From contig NZ_PJZI01000008.1 in the NCBI RefSeq assembly GCF_002858805.1, forward strand, positions 1-64,000: 64,000 bases of DNA, written 5' to 3'. Both the position numbers and the translations under genes were made by a program. The notes beneath the pieces are model-generated. The model had not been told where the DNA came from and made no database searches. It was given only the letters and a program-made list of their open reading frames with translations. The stretch comes from Chimaeribacter arupi (GTDB taxonomy: Bacteria > Pseudomonadota > Gammaproteobacteria > Enterobacterales > Enterobacteriaceae). The first letter of the stretch is position 1, and every line of letters begins with the position of its first letter. This document shows positions 13,313-22,114 of the stretch, piece by piece.

Positions 13313-14709
13313 GGCTGGGGCCCTCCGGGTTTTCGCTCCTGCGGCATGCACAAGCGGGGTAGGTTAAAGACATCGCTCAGGCGGGTATTGAAATAACTCT
13401 CTTGCGGGAGTGACCGGATCAGCGGGCCGTAATTGCTTTTGTACATCAGCGCCTCCAGAACCATCGCATTGGTGGTGAGGGTGATCATCCGGTTATAGCC
13501 GCCGGTGGCCTCAAAGCGCCCCTCATACCAGCCGCGCTGGTTGTCCCGCGTCAGGCGTGTCATCGCCATCAGCGCGTCGGTGAAATCGGTGTCCCACAGT
13601 GTCCAGAGGCCGAACACCGCCCGCGTCGACACCAGTGCCCGCGTCGGGTAAAACTTGCTGTCATCCCCCAGTGTGTTCCAGGCGTAGCCGTTACCGAAAA
13701 TGGTGTCATACACGTGCCACGGGGCGGCATTGAGGTTGTATTCATCGCGCGCGGTCAGGATTTTCAGCTTCTGCCAGCGCTGCTCCTGCACGCGGTAGAT
13801 GTTCTGCGCCCGCTGGCGTTGGGCGCTCAGCAGGGTGGTGTCGTTGCCCGGCGTCTGCCAGCCATACTCCAGCCCGCCCAGCACGTAAGGCGTATTGGTG
13901 ACCACGGCGGGCGTGTAGGTGGTGCGCGGATCGCGGGAATCCACATCAATCGCGATGCCGTCAACAATCACTGACTGGTAAGGCGGCGTCACTGATTTTT
14001 CAGACGGAAACCCCCACAACGCCAGCGCGGCTGCGCCATATTCGCTGTAGCCGAGCCGCCCCTCCGGCTGCGGCGTCAGTTTGCCGTCACGCATACCGCC
14101 GCGCAGCAACTGGCCGCTGTTGTCCACCACGTTACAGAAGTTCCAGCGCAGGATGATGCGATCCAGGTATTCGCTGTAGATCGGGTGCCACAGCGCCACC
14201 ACCCGTAAACCGGTCATCAGCCGGGCCATGTCCTGCGCTGACCAGCCCAGGGTGGCCGGTTTGTTGCTGTAGTCCACCATCGCGGCATTGGTGGTGTTGT
14301 AGAGCAGGTTGGGCGTTTTCAGGCTGGTGAGCGGTAACTGGTTAAGCGTGGAGAGCATCCGCGTCAGCCGGTCATCAAACTCCACCTCATCCACCAGCCC
14401 GAGCTGGCGCGCCGCCGTCAGGGCGATCAGGGAATCGCCGATTTGCCACAGGTTGGTGACCGGGCGGTTGTCACTGGCGTTAATCAGCCCGGTGCCTGCC
14501 TGGGTATTATTTTTGAAATAGCGCCACGCCACCTCGGCCCACTGGCGCTCCTCGTCCGTCAGCGCCCCCATCCGCCCCGGATAGTGCCAGGCCCCGCTGC
14601 TGACGTAGCGCACGCCCGGCGTCCGGTTCAGCCATGAGAACCCGAACGCCAGCGCCGCCGCGATAAGCAGCAACAGAGCCAGCCTGAAGATTCTCACGGT
14701 TTTAAGCAT
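13309..14709 (-). CDS. DUF3131 domain protein A
   Basis: A 466-residue protein with one N-terminal signal-anchor helix (about residues 8-26) and a large periplasmic DUF3131 domain. It shares blocks with two neighbours: the WRYF(K)NNTQAGTGLINA segment, LWQIGDSLIALTAARQLG, an EGRLGYSEYGAAALALWGF motif, and SRDPRTTYTP. DUF3131 is thought to be a helical (alpha/alpha)6 glycosidase-like fold, but its activity is not known to me. It overlaps the next upstream paralogue by 16 nt and the globin-like gene by 4 nt. Smallest change from the shared core of the three. Confidence 0.85.
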   Translation of the reverse strand: MLKTVRIFRLALLLLIAAALAFGFSWLNRTPGVRYVSSGAWHYPGRMGALTDEERQWAEVAWRYFKNNTQAGTGLINASDNRPVTNLWQIGDSLIALTAARQLGLVDEVEFDDRLTRMLSTLNQLPLTSLKTPNLLYNTTNAAMVDYSNKPATLGWSAQDMARLMTGLRVVALWHPIYSEYLDRIILRWNFCNVVDNSGQLLRGGMRDGKLTPQPEGRLGYSEYGAAALALWGFPSEKSVTPPYQSVIVDGIAIDVDSRDPRTTYTPAVVTNTPYVLGGLEYGWQTPGNDTTLLSAQRQRAQNIYRVQEQRWQKLKILTARDEYNLNAAPWHVYDTIFGNGYAWNTLGDDSKFYPTRALVSTRAVFGLWTLWDTDFTDALMAMTRLTRDNQRGWYEGRFEATGGYNRMITLTTNAMVLEALMYKSNYGPLIRSLPQESYFNTRLSDVFNLPRLCMPQERKPGGPQP

Positions 14710-16268
14710 GACATCGCCACCGGAGGCAGTTTGATCGGCGCATCTTCATTTTCACATGCGGCACATTTACAGGCTTTACAGGCCGGTGCAGTACGCATCG
14801 CCACGCCGGTCTGTTCACACCAGTTTTTGATGCCCGGCGTTGGGCTCATAAACGGGCGGTTGCGCCTGGTGTTGTTGTCCTCAAACGCATCCACCAGCCG
14901 TTTTTCCCACAGTGACGGCGCGAAATCGCGGGATTTCGGTTTGTCGGTGTTGAATTTCAGCAGGCGTCCCTCTTTTTTGTAGAGCAGGGCCTCGAGCATG
15001 ATGCCGTTGTTGTTGCCGGTGAACTCTTTAATCGGGCCGTCGCCGTTTTCGTAAATCCCCTCGTAGTAGCCGCTGGCTTTCTCGTTGGCGTTTTCAATGG
15101 TGTCCAGCAGCCGGTCGGTGTAGGGCGAATCCCACAGCACCCACATCCCCAGCGCGGCTTTCAGTGAAATGGCTGCCGTTTCAGGCACGTACTTGCCTTT
15201 GTCGGTGATGGTGTTCCAGTTAAACCCGTCAGAGAACACTGTGTCATACACAAAGTACGGCGCTTTATCGAGCTGGTGTTCCGATCGCGCCGTCATGGTG
15301 CCGGTGATCAGGTAGCGGTTCTCCTGCGCCTGATAGACGCGGTCAGCAAAGTTTTTCATCCACGGGTGCGAGTAGTTATTGAGGTTGTCCTCACGGTCAT
15401 CGGCTTTGTCCCAGCCCATTTCCAGCCCGTGCAGCAGGTAGGATTCCGTGACCACATAGTTGTGCTGGTTGGTCAGGCGCGGGTCGCGGCTGTCATACGG
15501 CACCAGCACGCAGTAGATGTTGGCGAGCGAATAGGGCTCCGGCCGTGACCCCTGGCAGGTCGAGAAGCCCCAGAGCTGGAAGCCCGCAGAGGCGTACTCT
15601 TCGTAGCCAAGCCGCCCCTCCTGCGCATACACGGTTTTTTTGTTGCCGTCGACATACGCCCCGAACAGCGTGCCGCAGTCATCCACCGTGTGGGTGAAAT
15701 CCCAGCCGAGCACGATGTTATCGACGCTGTTACCGTATTCCGGGTAGCGCTCTTTGACGATCTTCAGCCACAACAGCATCCGCCCGATGTCGATGGCGGA
15801 AAACCCGATCTCGCCCGGTTTGTTCAGGTAGTTCACCTTTTGCGCGGTGATGGTGTTGTACACCTTGTTGGGCATCTCATTCTGGAACAGCACCAAAGTG
15901 TTCAGCGTCTTCAGGAGTTTGATCATCCGCTGGTCAAATTCTGCCTTGTTGATAATGCCCAGCTCACGCGCCGCCACCATTGCGGCGATATAAGACCCGG
16001 TGTCCCACATGGTGGTGGAGGGGTATTTGTTTACCGCGTTGACCAGCCCGGTGGTGGGCTGGTAGTTGACGATAAAATATTGCCAGGCGTTCACGGCCAT
16101 CGCCTGCTCCCGTGGCGTAAGCGCCCCGTGGCGCACCGGGTAGTGCTGCGCCGGCAGTTCAACCGCCGCCTGCACGCTGCCGGCCACCAGCCATAACCCC
16201 AGCACCAGCGGCAACCAGGCCAGCCAGCGCCGGGCAGAAAAAGAGACGATAACGAGCGACGGTCTCAT
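14694..16268 (-). CDS. DUF3131 domain protein B with Cys-rich tail
   Basis: A 524-residue DUF3131 protein with a signal peptide (hydrophobic about 15-34, ending VQAAVE). Core blocks match its paralogues (MWDTGSYIAAMVAARELG, GRLGYEEYASAGFQLWGF, SRDPRLTNQ). Unlike them it carries a C-terminal extension with clustered cysteines at 484, 497, 500, 502, 505 and 521, resembling a metal-binding or disulfide-bonded knot. It overlaps DUF3131-C by 4 nt (ATGA) and DUF3131-A by 16 nt. A role in processing or guiding the polysaccharide in the periplasm is inferred from context only. Confidence 0.86.
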   Translation of the reverse strand: MRPSLVIVSFSARRWLAWLPLVLGLWLVAGSVQAAVELPAQHYPVRHGALTPREQAMAVNAWQYFIVNYQPTTGLVNAVNKYPSTTMWDTGSYIAAMVAARELGIINKAEFDQRMIKLLKTLNTLVLFQNEMPNKVYNTITAQKVNYLNKPGEIGFSAIDIGRMLLWLKIVKERYPEYGNSVDNIVLGWDFTHTVDDCGTLFGAYVDGNKKTVYAQEGRLGYEEYASAGFQLWGFSTCQGSRPEPYSLANIYCVLVPYDSRDPRLTNQHNYVVTESYLLHGLEMGWDKADDREDNLNNYSHPWMKNFADRVYQAQENRYLITGTMTARSEHQLDKAPYFVYDTVFSDGFNWNTITDKGKYVPETAAISLKAALGMWVLWDSPYTDRLLDTIENANEKASGYYEGIYENGDGPIKEFTGNNNGIMLEALLYKKEGRLLKFNTDKPKSRDFAPSLWEKRLVDAFEDNNTRRNRPFMSPTPGIKNWCEQTGVAMRTAPACKACKCAACENEDAPIKLPPVAMSCLKP

Positions 16269-17626
16269 GGGAGTACTCCTTTATTCCGATCGGTCATCGG
16301 CATGGGTGAAGGGGAGACGCAGGCGAGGCATAACATTTGCCCATGCGCGATATAACTTAAGCTTTCCAGCACCACGGCGTTGGTGTCCGCGCTGAGGGTC
16401 TGGTTAACGTTCTGGTTGCCGCTGGTGCCCTCATACCAGCCTTTGCCCGGCTCCAGCAGCGCGGCCGCCTGCGCCCGCAGGCTTTCGCTCCAGGCGTTGC
16501 GGAACAGGGCATACCAGCCAAAGGCGGAGCGGGTGGAGAGCAGGCGTACAGGTTCCTGATCGCTGCGTGAGACGGTTGCATCCTGCACCGGCTGCTGGCC
16601 GGGCAGGGCGGCGATAAAGTCCGGGGCCTGTTCGGCGTAATCCGTATTGACGGAGGTGTAGTTGCCGGTGGCTTTGTGCAGGCTCTGCTGGATGCGCACG
16701 ATGCGCCAGGCAAACTCCGCGCTGCGGCTGTCAAAGCCCAGCTCCAGCCCGGTCAGCACATAAGGCAGGGTGATGATGGTCGGCGCGTCCTGATCGACCC
16801 CTTTGCGGAAGCCGTCACTGGGGATCGCATAGCCGTCGATTTGCACCAGCTTGACCCCCTCGGGCGGCTGGGTGACGGCGATCCCGGCCGAGGGGCTGAC
16901 CATGCGCAGCGTCCCGGCGGTATAGAGCCGGAAACCATAGCCGCTGCGGGTCTGGCTGGCGCTGAGATCCCAGTGTGACACCTCAATGCTGGTGGCGGTC
17001 GCCGGGCTGCTGCTCTCAAACAGGGCATTAAGGTTCCACTGATCCAGCACCTCCTGCACCTGGGCCGCGTGCGTCGGGTAGCGCCAGACCAGCAGCGTCA
17101 GCGGCACCAGCAGACGCCCCATGTCCACCGCGGAGCCGGTGGGCGGCTCCTGTTGCTCCGGGTCAACCATCATTGACAGCGTCTGGGTGTTGTACCAACT
17201 GCCGGGCACGCCGTTCGGCAGCAGCGGCAACAGGCTGAGGGCGGTCAGGGTTTTGGAAATCCGCTGGTCAAACTCATCCACCGGCACAATGTCGAGTTGG
17301 CGCGCGGCAATCAGCGCCATCAGGTAGCTGCCGGTGTCCCACAGGGAGGTGTAGGGGCGCTGGTCCTGCGCATTCGCCAGGCCGGTCAGTTGGGTGTTAT
17401 TGACGAAATATTGCCAGGCGACGCGCGCCCAGACGGCCTCATCAAACGTCAGGTCGCGCCGCTGCGGCAGCGGCGGGAAATCCCGGCTCAGGGTATACCC
17501 GGCTTTCTCCTCCACCACCGGCGGCATATGTTTTTCCACATACAGCACGATGCTGAAACCGATCAGGAACCCGAGGAGAATGGTGATGTAACTGCGGGTG
17601 GCCAGCAGGCTCGCTTTCCAGGACAT
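16265..17626 (-). CDS. DUF3131 domain protein C
   Basis: A 453-residue DUF3131 protein with an N-terminal membrane anchor (about residues 12-30, TILLGFLIGFSIVLYV). It has the family blocks RVAWQYFVNNTQLTGLANAQ, LWDTGSYLMALIAARQLD and PYVLTGLELGFDSRSAEFAW. It is first of the three paralogues, one base after the GT2 stop, and overlaps DUF3131-B by 4 nt. It is the most diverged: the GRLGY.EY motif of A and B is replaced by a SGYGFRLYTAG-type segment. Three tandem copies suggest division of labour on one polymer rather than simple redundancy. Confidence 0.85.
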   Translation of the reverse strand: MSWKASLLATRSYITILLGFLIGFSIVLYVEKHMPPVVEEKAGYTLSRDFPPLPQRRDLTFDEAVWARVAWQYFVNNTQLTGLANAQDQRPYTSLWDTGSYLMALIAARQLDIVPVDEFDQRISKTLTALSLLPLLPNGVPGSWYNTQTLSMMVDPEQQEPPTGSAVDMGRLLVPLTLLVWRYPTHAAQVQEVLDQWNLNALFESSSPATATSIEVSHWDLSASQTRSGYGFRLYTAGTLRMVSPSAGIAVTQPPEGVKLVQIDGYAIPSDGFRKGVDQDAPTIITLPYVLTGLELGFDSRSAEFAWRIVRIQQSLHKATGNYTSVNTDYAEQAPDFIAALPGQQPVQDATVSRSDQEPVRLLSTRSAFGWYALFRNAWSESLRAQAAALLEPGKGWYEGTSGNQNVNQTLSADTNAVVLESLSYIAHGQMLCLACVSPSPMPMTDRNKGVLP

Positions 17627-17627
17627 G

Positions 17628-19451
17628 TCAGGCCACCTCTTCGTCAGACAGGGCGGGGTCAGGTTTCCACATGGCGGCCAGGATCATCGGCATCATGGCG
17701 GCAATGTTCACCCCGCCCCAGAAGATGTTGATGATGTAACCGGAGGGGTCTTCAATGTCACCGTTAAACACTTTAATGCCGCCCCAGAGAAGCCCGAGCA
17801 GGGTCAGCACCACAATGGCGATCTGCGGTTTGACCAGGTAGAGGAACCGCCCCTGCTGGCGCTCCTTCGGCGTCACGTGGAATTTGATTTTTTCGCCGCG
17901 CAGCACCGTGTCCAGCGCGCGCAGGTTCATCGAATAGAGCGACAAATAGGAACTGCGCCCATCCCACGCCGACAACCCCCAGGTGCCGAACATAAAGGCC
18001 AGCTCGGAGGCGAGGAAGAACGGCAGGAAATGCAGGTAAAACGGCTGTGAATAGGCGGACACCGGCGGAATATTGGTAAACAGGTAGATAAGCGGCGAGA
18101 TTAAAAACACCGTATTCCACAGGCAGGCCAGATAAGACCAGAAGGTGGTGCCGTACATCAGCGTTTGCGGCAGGCTGAGCCGGAAGCGTTTGCGGCTGAA
18201 AATCGGGTCATGCAGCAGGATGTCCATTGACCCGGCGGCGTATTTGAAACGCTGGATCATCCAGGTCAGCAAATCCTGCGGGGAGAGCATTTTGGATTCA
18301 ATCCGCGGGTGCATCACTGATTTCCAGCGCCGTTCGGTGTCGCCATGCAGCACGATCGAGGTGTAGATGTCTTCGGAGACGTGGAATTTATACGGTGTCA
18401 GTTCGGTGTCCATGATCACCTGCGGCCGCATCGCCTCTTCCAGCGCCTCGCGGGTGTCGGCGTCCGGGATGTCTTTGGTAAAACGCGCGACTTCCTCATC
18501 CACCGCCCAGACGTAACTGCGCAGCGCCGCCTGCATCACCGCCTCACGCCGGTGGATCGAGGCCGCCCCGCAACAGAATGAGGCGTTCGCCCAGTTGCGG
18601 CGGCGCAGGATCACTTCATAAAACATGCGGGCATCGTTAAAGAACGGGTCGCGCCCCAGCACAATCGGGCCGACCAGCGCTTCGGTGGCCTTGCCAAGGC
18701 CATAGCCGATGCGCCCAAGTTTGCGGCGCATCAGCTCCGGCAGGCGGTTGCCTTCAGGCAGATCGTAAAACCATTGGGGCGTTTGCACCCAGGCGACATC
18801 CGGGTCACGGAAGTAGCCCAGTGTGTGGGTCAGCAGCGTGGGGAAGACCCGCGTATCGGCGTCGCAAATCACCAGAAAATCGCCGTCGGTCTGTTCCATG
18901 CCGTTGCGCAGGTTACCGGCCTTGTAGCCGATATTGGTGTCGCGGGTGATGTAGTTCACCCCTTCCTGCTCCGCCACGGCGCGCATCTCCGGCCGGCGGC
19001 CATCGTCGAGCACATGAATTTTGTATTCAATCGGCGCGGGGTAGGTGACTTTCAGCGCATCCTGGATCGAAATCCGCACCAACTCCACGTCTTCCGAATA
19101 GGTCGCGATAAACAGGTCAACGCGCAGCGGCCGGGATTCTGTCTGCTCATCCGGCCCGAGGCATTCATTCACATCGGTCGGTGCCGGGCGCTGGGGAATA
19201 TCCCACTCTTTCCACAGGTTAATCGTAAAAAATACCGTGCCGATATAGGCCAGCGTTTCAGCAACCACCAGCGGGACGGCATACCAGAGCGCGTCGTAAT
19301 TCAGGGACGACATCCAGCGCCAGCGGATATAGTTTGCGCCCAGAATAAGGGCGGCCACGGCCAGGCATTGCCACAGCACCTGAATAAACCAGGGGGTATT
19401 TAACGGTTCCGGGGGTTTCCGGTGTTCAAAATGGGAAAAATAAAAAGCCAT
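17628..19451 (-). CDS. Cellulose-synthase-like family 2 glycosyltransferase
   Basis: A 607-residue inner-membrane processive GT2: two N-terminal membrane helices, a cytosolic catalytic domain, then about five helices. The substrate and catalytic acidic motifs are present: DDG (149-151), DAD (197-199) and SED (359-361), plus the TPQWF acceptor segment. The usual Q-x-x-R-W motif reads QRFKY (400-404). There is no PilZ domain, so it is not a BcsA orthologue, and no bcsB, bcsC or bcsZ is nearby. The ATG at 19451 has AGGA 6 nt upstream and is preferred over 19457. First gene of the eight-gene minus operon. Confidence 0.9.
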   Translation of the reverse strand: MAFYFSHFEHRKPPEPLNTPWFIQVLWQCLAVAALILGANYIRWRWMSSLNYDALWYAVPLVVAETLAYIGTVFFTINLWKEWDIPQRPAPTDVNECLGPDEQTESRPLRVDLFIATYSEDVELVRISIQDALKVTYPAPIEYKIHVLDDGRRPEMRAVAEQEGVNYITRDTNIGYKAGNLRNGMEQTDGDFLVICDADTRVFPTLLTHTLGYFRDPDVAWVQTPQWFYDLPEGNRLPELMRRKLGRIGYGLGKATEALVGPIVLGRDPFFNDARMFYEVILRRRNWANASFCCGAASIHRREAVMQAALRSYVWAVDEEVARFTKDIPDADTREALEEAMRPQVIMDTELTPYKFHVSEDIYTSIVLHGDTERRWKSVMHPRIESKMLSPQDLLTWMIQRFKYAAGSMDILLHDPIFSRKRFRLSLPQTLMYGTTFWSYLACLWNTVFLISPLIYLFTNIPPVSAYSQPFYLHFLPFFLASELAFMFGTWGLSAWDGRSSYLSLYSMNLRALDTVLRGEKIKFHVTPKERQQGRFLYLVKPQIAIVVLTLLGLLWGGIKVFNGDIEDPSGYIINIFWGGVNIAAMMPMILAAMWKPDPALSDEEVA

Positions 19452-19840
19452 GAGCATTCCTGTTCATCAATTCACAAGAACAAATGCGCGCAAGCGCTAC
19501 GTTTCCCGGTGCAAAAAACAGAAATGCTGCTGAATTATAAATGCTTATTTATTTGGTTTACGTTCAGTGCCGTCAACCGGTCACCGCGTAATGTCATTTG
19601 AGTCTAGTGCAGCAAAAAAAGGTTTCAAGGCCATTTTTCATCGAAACTACCGCGACATAGCGGAATTATCACCTATTATTCTGTGAGACGACGCACGTTA
19701 CACCGGGTGAATCGGTTTCCTGCCGATTGGCGGGATGAAGTCGTCTACACTCATTAAAACAGTAACCTCCCTAACGTGAGTCTCCCCGGCACACGGAAAA
19801 ATGGCGATCGTGAGAAGCACGTTGATCAGGCGGAGAAATT
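19452..19840. promoter_or_regulatory. Divergent control region of the polysaccharide locus
   Basis: About 390 bp between GT2 and the opgC-like gene, with no reading frame of interest. On the minus strand a perfect TATAAT lies at 19539-19534 as a candidate -10 for GT2, without a good -35. On the plus strand TCTACACT at 19744-19751 matches the extended -10 of sigma-S promoters. Two nested inverted repeats sit just upstream: AGACGAC (19686-19692) with GTCGTCT (19740-19746), and AATCGG (19710-19715) with CCGATT (19723-19728). Confidence 0.45.
19686..19746. repeat. Nested inverted repeats upstream of the opgC-like gene
   Basis: Outer arms AGACGAC and GTCGTCT (7 of 7, 47 bp apart) enclose inner arms AATCGG and CCGATT (6 of 6, 7 nt loop). 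The outer right arm abuts the sigma-S-like -10, so these are more likely DNA operator sites than an RNA structure if that promoter is real. Confidence 0.5.
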
Positions 19841-21052
19841 ATGGCGGTACAGGATACGGTATTAACTGAAGCCCCGGCTGCGGTCTCCTGGCGCTACGCG
19901 GTGCCGGGGCGGCGCGACCTGCGTGTGGATATGCTGCGCGGTATTGCGCTGGTGATGATGGTGGTGGCCCACACTGAGGTGATGTCGGTATTTAATATCT
20001 TCACCTGGGAGCGGCTGGGATTAACCACCGGTGCCGAAGGGTTCGTTATTATGGCCGGCTTTATGCTCGGTATGCTGAACCGCGCTCGCCTGCAAAAAGA
20101 GTATTTACTGACCGTTTCCTATACCCTGGTAAGGCGCGCCTGGAAAATATACCAGGTCAATATCATTATTATTCTCTCCATGCTGTTGCTGGCTAAAATC
20201 CCGTTTATTAATACTTTTGAGGTAACCCATTTTACCGACCGTTATGCCGGCATCTCCTATTCCCTGCTGCCGGTGACGGCGCAGATCCGCGAAACCTGGT
20301 TCAATATTATCCTTTACCTGCAAATAGGGCCGCACCAGACCCAAATCCTCGGGTTATATGTATTTCTGCTGCTGGCCAGCCCGCTGATGTTATGGATGTT
20401 GTCGCGCGGCCATGTTATTTGGCTGCTGCTTATCTCACTGGGGCTTTATGTCTGCTACCAGCTCACCCATGCCCGGCTGACGGTGTCGCAATTTGAATTC
20501 GCTTTCCCCTTGCTGGCCTGGCAATTTATTTATGTGCTGGGCATGAGCTGCGGCTGGTACAAAGATGAGCTGACCTCGCTGGCACGCCTGCCGTTCGGCC
20601 ATGTGGTGATTGGCGCGATGGTGGTGTTCGCGCTGGTCATGATGTTTATTGCCCAGAACCACACCAACCCCTTTATGCCGCGCGCGCTGATGATGGATGT
20701 TATCCCGCCGGCGGATTTCAACTGGTTCTACCGGACGCTGGCGGCCAAAAACGGCCTTGGCCCGATGCGGGTGCTGGATGACTTCTGCCTGATCATCACC
20801 GTTTACCTGGTCCTCAGCCGCTTCTGGACGCCGATTAACCGGCTGGTGGGCTGGTTCCTGATCCCTTTGGGTCAGCACTCACTCTATACCTTCATCATTC
20901 ACGTCTATTTCGTGCTGATTGCCAGCCAGTTTGTGCATTTTGACCTGTGGCATCAGGCCTGGGTGACCAACACCGTGGTGCATGTCGCGGTGCTGATGGC
21001 GTTATGGCTGATGGCGAAATATGAGGTGGGCGGCAAATTTATTCCAAATTAG
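19841..21052 (+). CDS. OpgC-like membrane acyltransferase
   Basis: A 403-residue polytopic inner-membrane protein of the OpgC family (acyltransferase 3-like), with RRDLRVDMLRGIALVMMVVAHTEV at the start of the first helix and about ten helices. OpgC proteins add succinyl groups to osmoregulated periplasmic glucans. Here the gene stands next to a GT2 rather than opgGH, so the acceptor is probably the polymer made by this locus. GGAG lies 5 nt before the ATG. First gene of the plus-strand arm; the next gene starts 28 nt after its stop. Confidence 0.87.
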   Translation: MAVQDTVLTEAPAAVSWRYAVPGRRDLRVDMLRGIALVMMVVAHTEVMSVFNIFTWERLGLTTGAEGFVIMAGFMLGMLNRARLQKEYLLTVSYTLVRRAWKIYQVNIIIILSMLLLAKIPFINTFEVTHFTDRYAGISYSLLPVTAQIRETWFNIILYLQIGPHQTQILGLYVFLLLASPLMLWMLSRGHVIWLLLISLGLYVCYQLTHARLTVSQFEFAFPLLAWQFIYVLGMSCGWYKDELTSLARLPFGHVVIGAMVVFALVMMFIAQNHTNPFMPRALMMDVIPPADFNWFYRTLAAKNGLGPMRVLDDFCLIITVYLVLSRFWTPINRLVGWFLIPLGQHSLYTFIIHVYFVLIASQFVHFDLWHQAWVTNTVVHVAVLMALWLMAKYEVGGKFIPN

Positions 21053-21080
21053 CCGGCAGGCACAGGGGACGAGGCAAAAC

Positions 21081-22088
21081 ATGGGGGTGATTATTCGTTT
21101 ACGGAAAGGCAGCCAGGCGTGGTTAACGGCGGGCAAAATGGGCTGCGTGTCAGTGATGCTCTGTTGCGCCGGGGCGGCATCCGCTGCGCCGGTGGGTAAA
21201 AACCCGTTCAGCCAGGGGCAGAAAAAAGCCGCACCGGCCGCCGCCAGGCCGGCACCCAAGGCGGCCGGTGATAAACCCGCCGGGGCGCAGGAAACGACCC
21301 CGGCACGGGTCTCCACCGGCCTCTGGGGGCGGCTGTTTTACGGCGATGATGCCAAATTCTCCGGCGCGCTGACCTTTAACAGCGGGCTGAAAGACCAGCG
21401 GGTGAGTATCCCGACCGGCGAGGATTCGGTGGACCAGTCAAACCGCGTGAGCCAGATGATGCTGCTCAGCCTGCAATATTCGCCGTTCAGTTACTGGTTC
21501 GCCAACGTCACGTTCCGGATGCCGGTGCGCCACGTCAACAAATACAGCCCCGATTTCCGCTACAGCTTCGGCTATGACGACTGGCATCCCAATACCTTCA
21601 GCCTGGTGTACGGCAACTACGGGGATAACCGCTTCTTCCCGACGTCCAATAACCGGCGCACCTACCCGGAGCAAGGCTCCTGGACGTTTGCCTACAAATT
21701 CAGTTTGCCGAAAGCCTTGGAGAAACACCTGCTGATCCAGAAAGGGGATGCAATGACCTGCCAGGTCGGCACTACCTGGGTGCCGCGGTTCTACTCGCTG
21801 GACGCGAACGATCGCCTCACCAATAAACATGTGGTGCTGGGCGGCTGCGGTTACAGTTTTGTGCAGCACTACTTCATCCGTTTTACCGCCTTCTACTATC
21901 CTGACAGCAGCCAGCAACAGCCGTGGGATGCGGACTATACCTACAGTTTCGGCTATTCCACCTATAAACCCGGCACATTTTCGATTCAATACAACAACTA
22001 CAGCGGTACCCGTTATCCCGGACGTAAAGATTCCAATGCCAATTTCAGAGAAGGCACCGTCAGCCTGATCTATTACATCCCGTTTTAA
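21081..22088 (+). CDS. Probable outer-membrane beta-barrel protein
   Basis: A 335-residue exported protein. The start at 21081 is supported by GAGG 6 nt upstream; a longer frame begins at 21021 within the opgC-like gene. A signal peptide ends near ASAAP, followed by an Ala/Pro/Lys-rich linker (about residues 40-75). The rest alternates aromatic and polar residues in strand-like stretches (YSFGYDDWHPNTFSLVYGNY, YSFGYSTYKPGTFSIQYNNY) and ends in ...YYIPF, the C-terminal Phe signature of outer-membrane proteins. I do not recognise a named family. Position suggests a secretion port or anchor for the polysaccharide. Confidence 0.65.
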   Translation: MGVIIRLRKGSQAWLTAGKMGCVSVMLCCAGAASAAPVGKNPFSQGQKKAAPAAARPAPKAAGDKPAGAQETTPARVSTGLWGRLFYGDDAKFSGALTFNSGLKDQRVSIPTGEDSVDQSNRVSQMMLLSLQYSPFSYWFANVTFRMPVRHVNKYSPDFRYSFGYDDWHPNTFSLVYGNYGDNRFFPTSNNRRTYPEQGSWTFAYKFSLPKALEKHLLIQKGDAMTCQVGTTWVPRFYSLDANDRLTNKHVVLGGCGYSFVQHYFIRFTAFYYPDSSQQQPWDADYTYSFGYSTYKPGTFSIQYNNYSGTRYPGRKDSNANFREGTVSLIYYIPF

Positions 22089-22114
22089 GGCGTGAACGTT
22101 TTGAGGAGCGTGCT

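Noticed and set aside
19686-19746. Riboswitch or structured leader RNA
   Set aside because: If the sigma-S-like -10 at 19744-19751 is used, these repeats lie upstream of the transcript start. No known riboswitch core was recognised.
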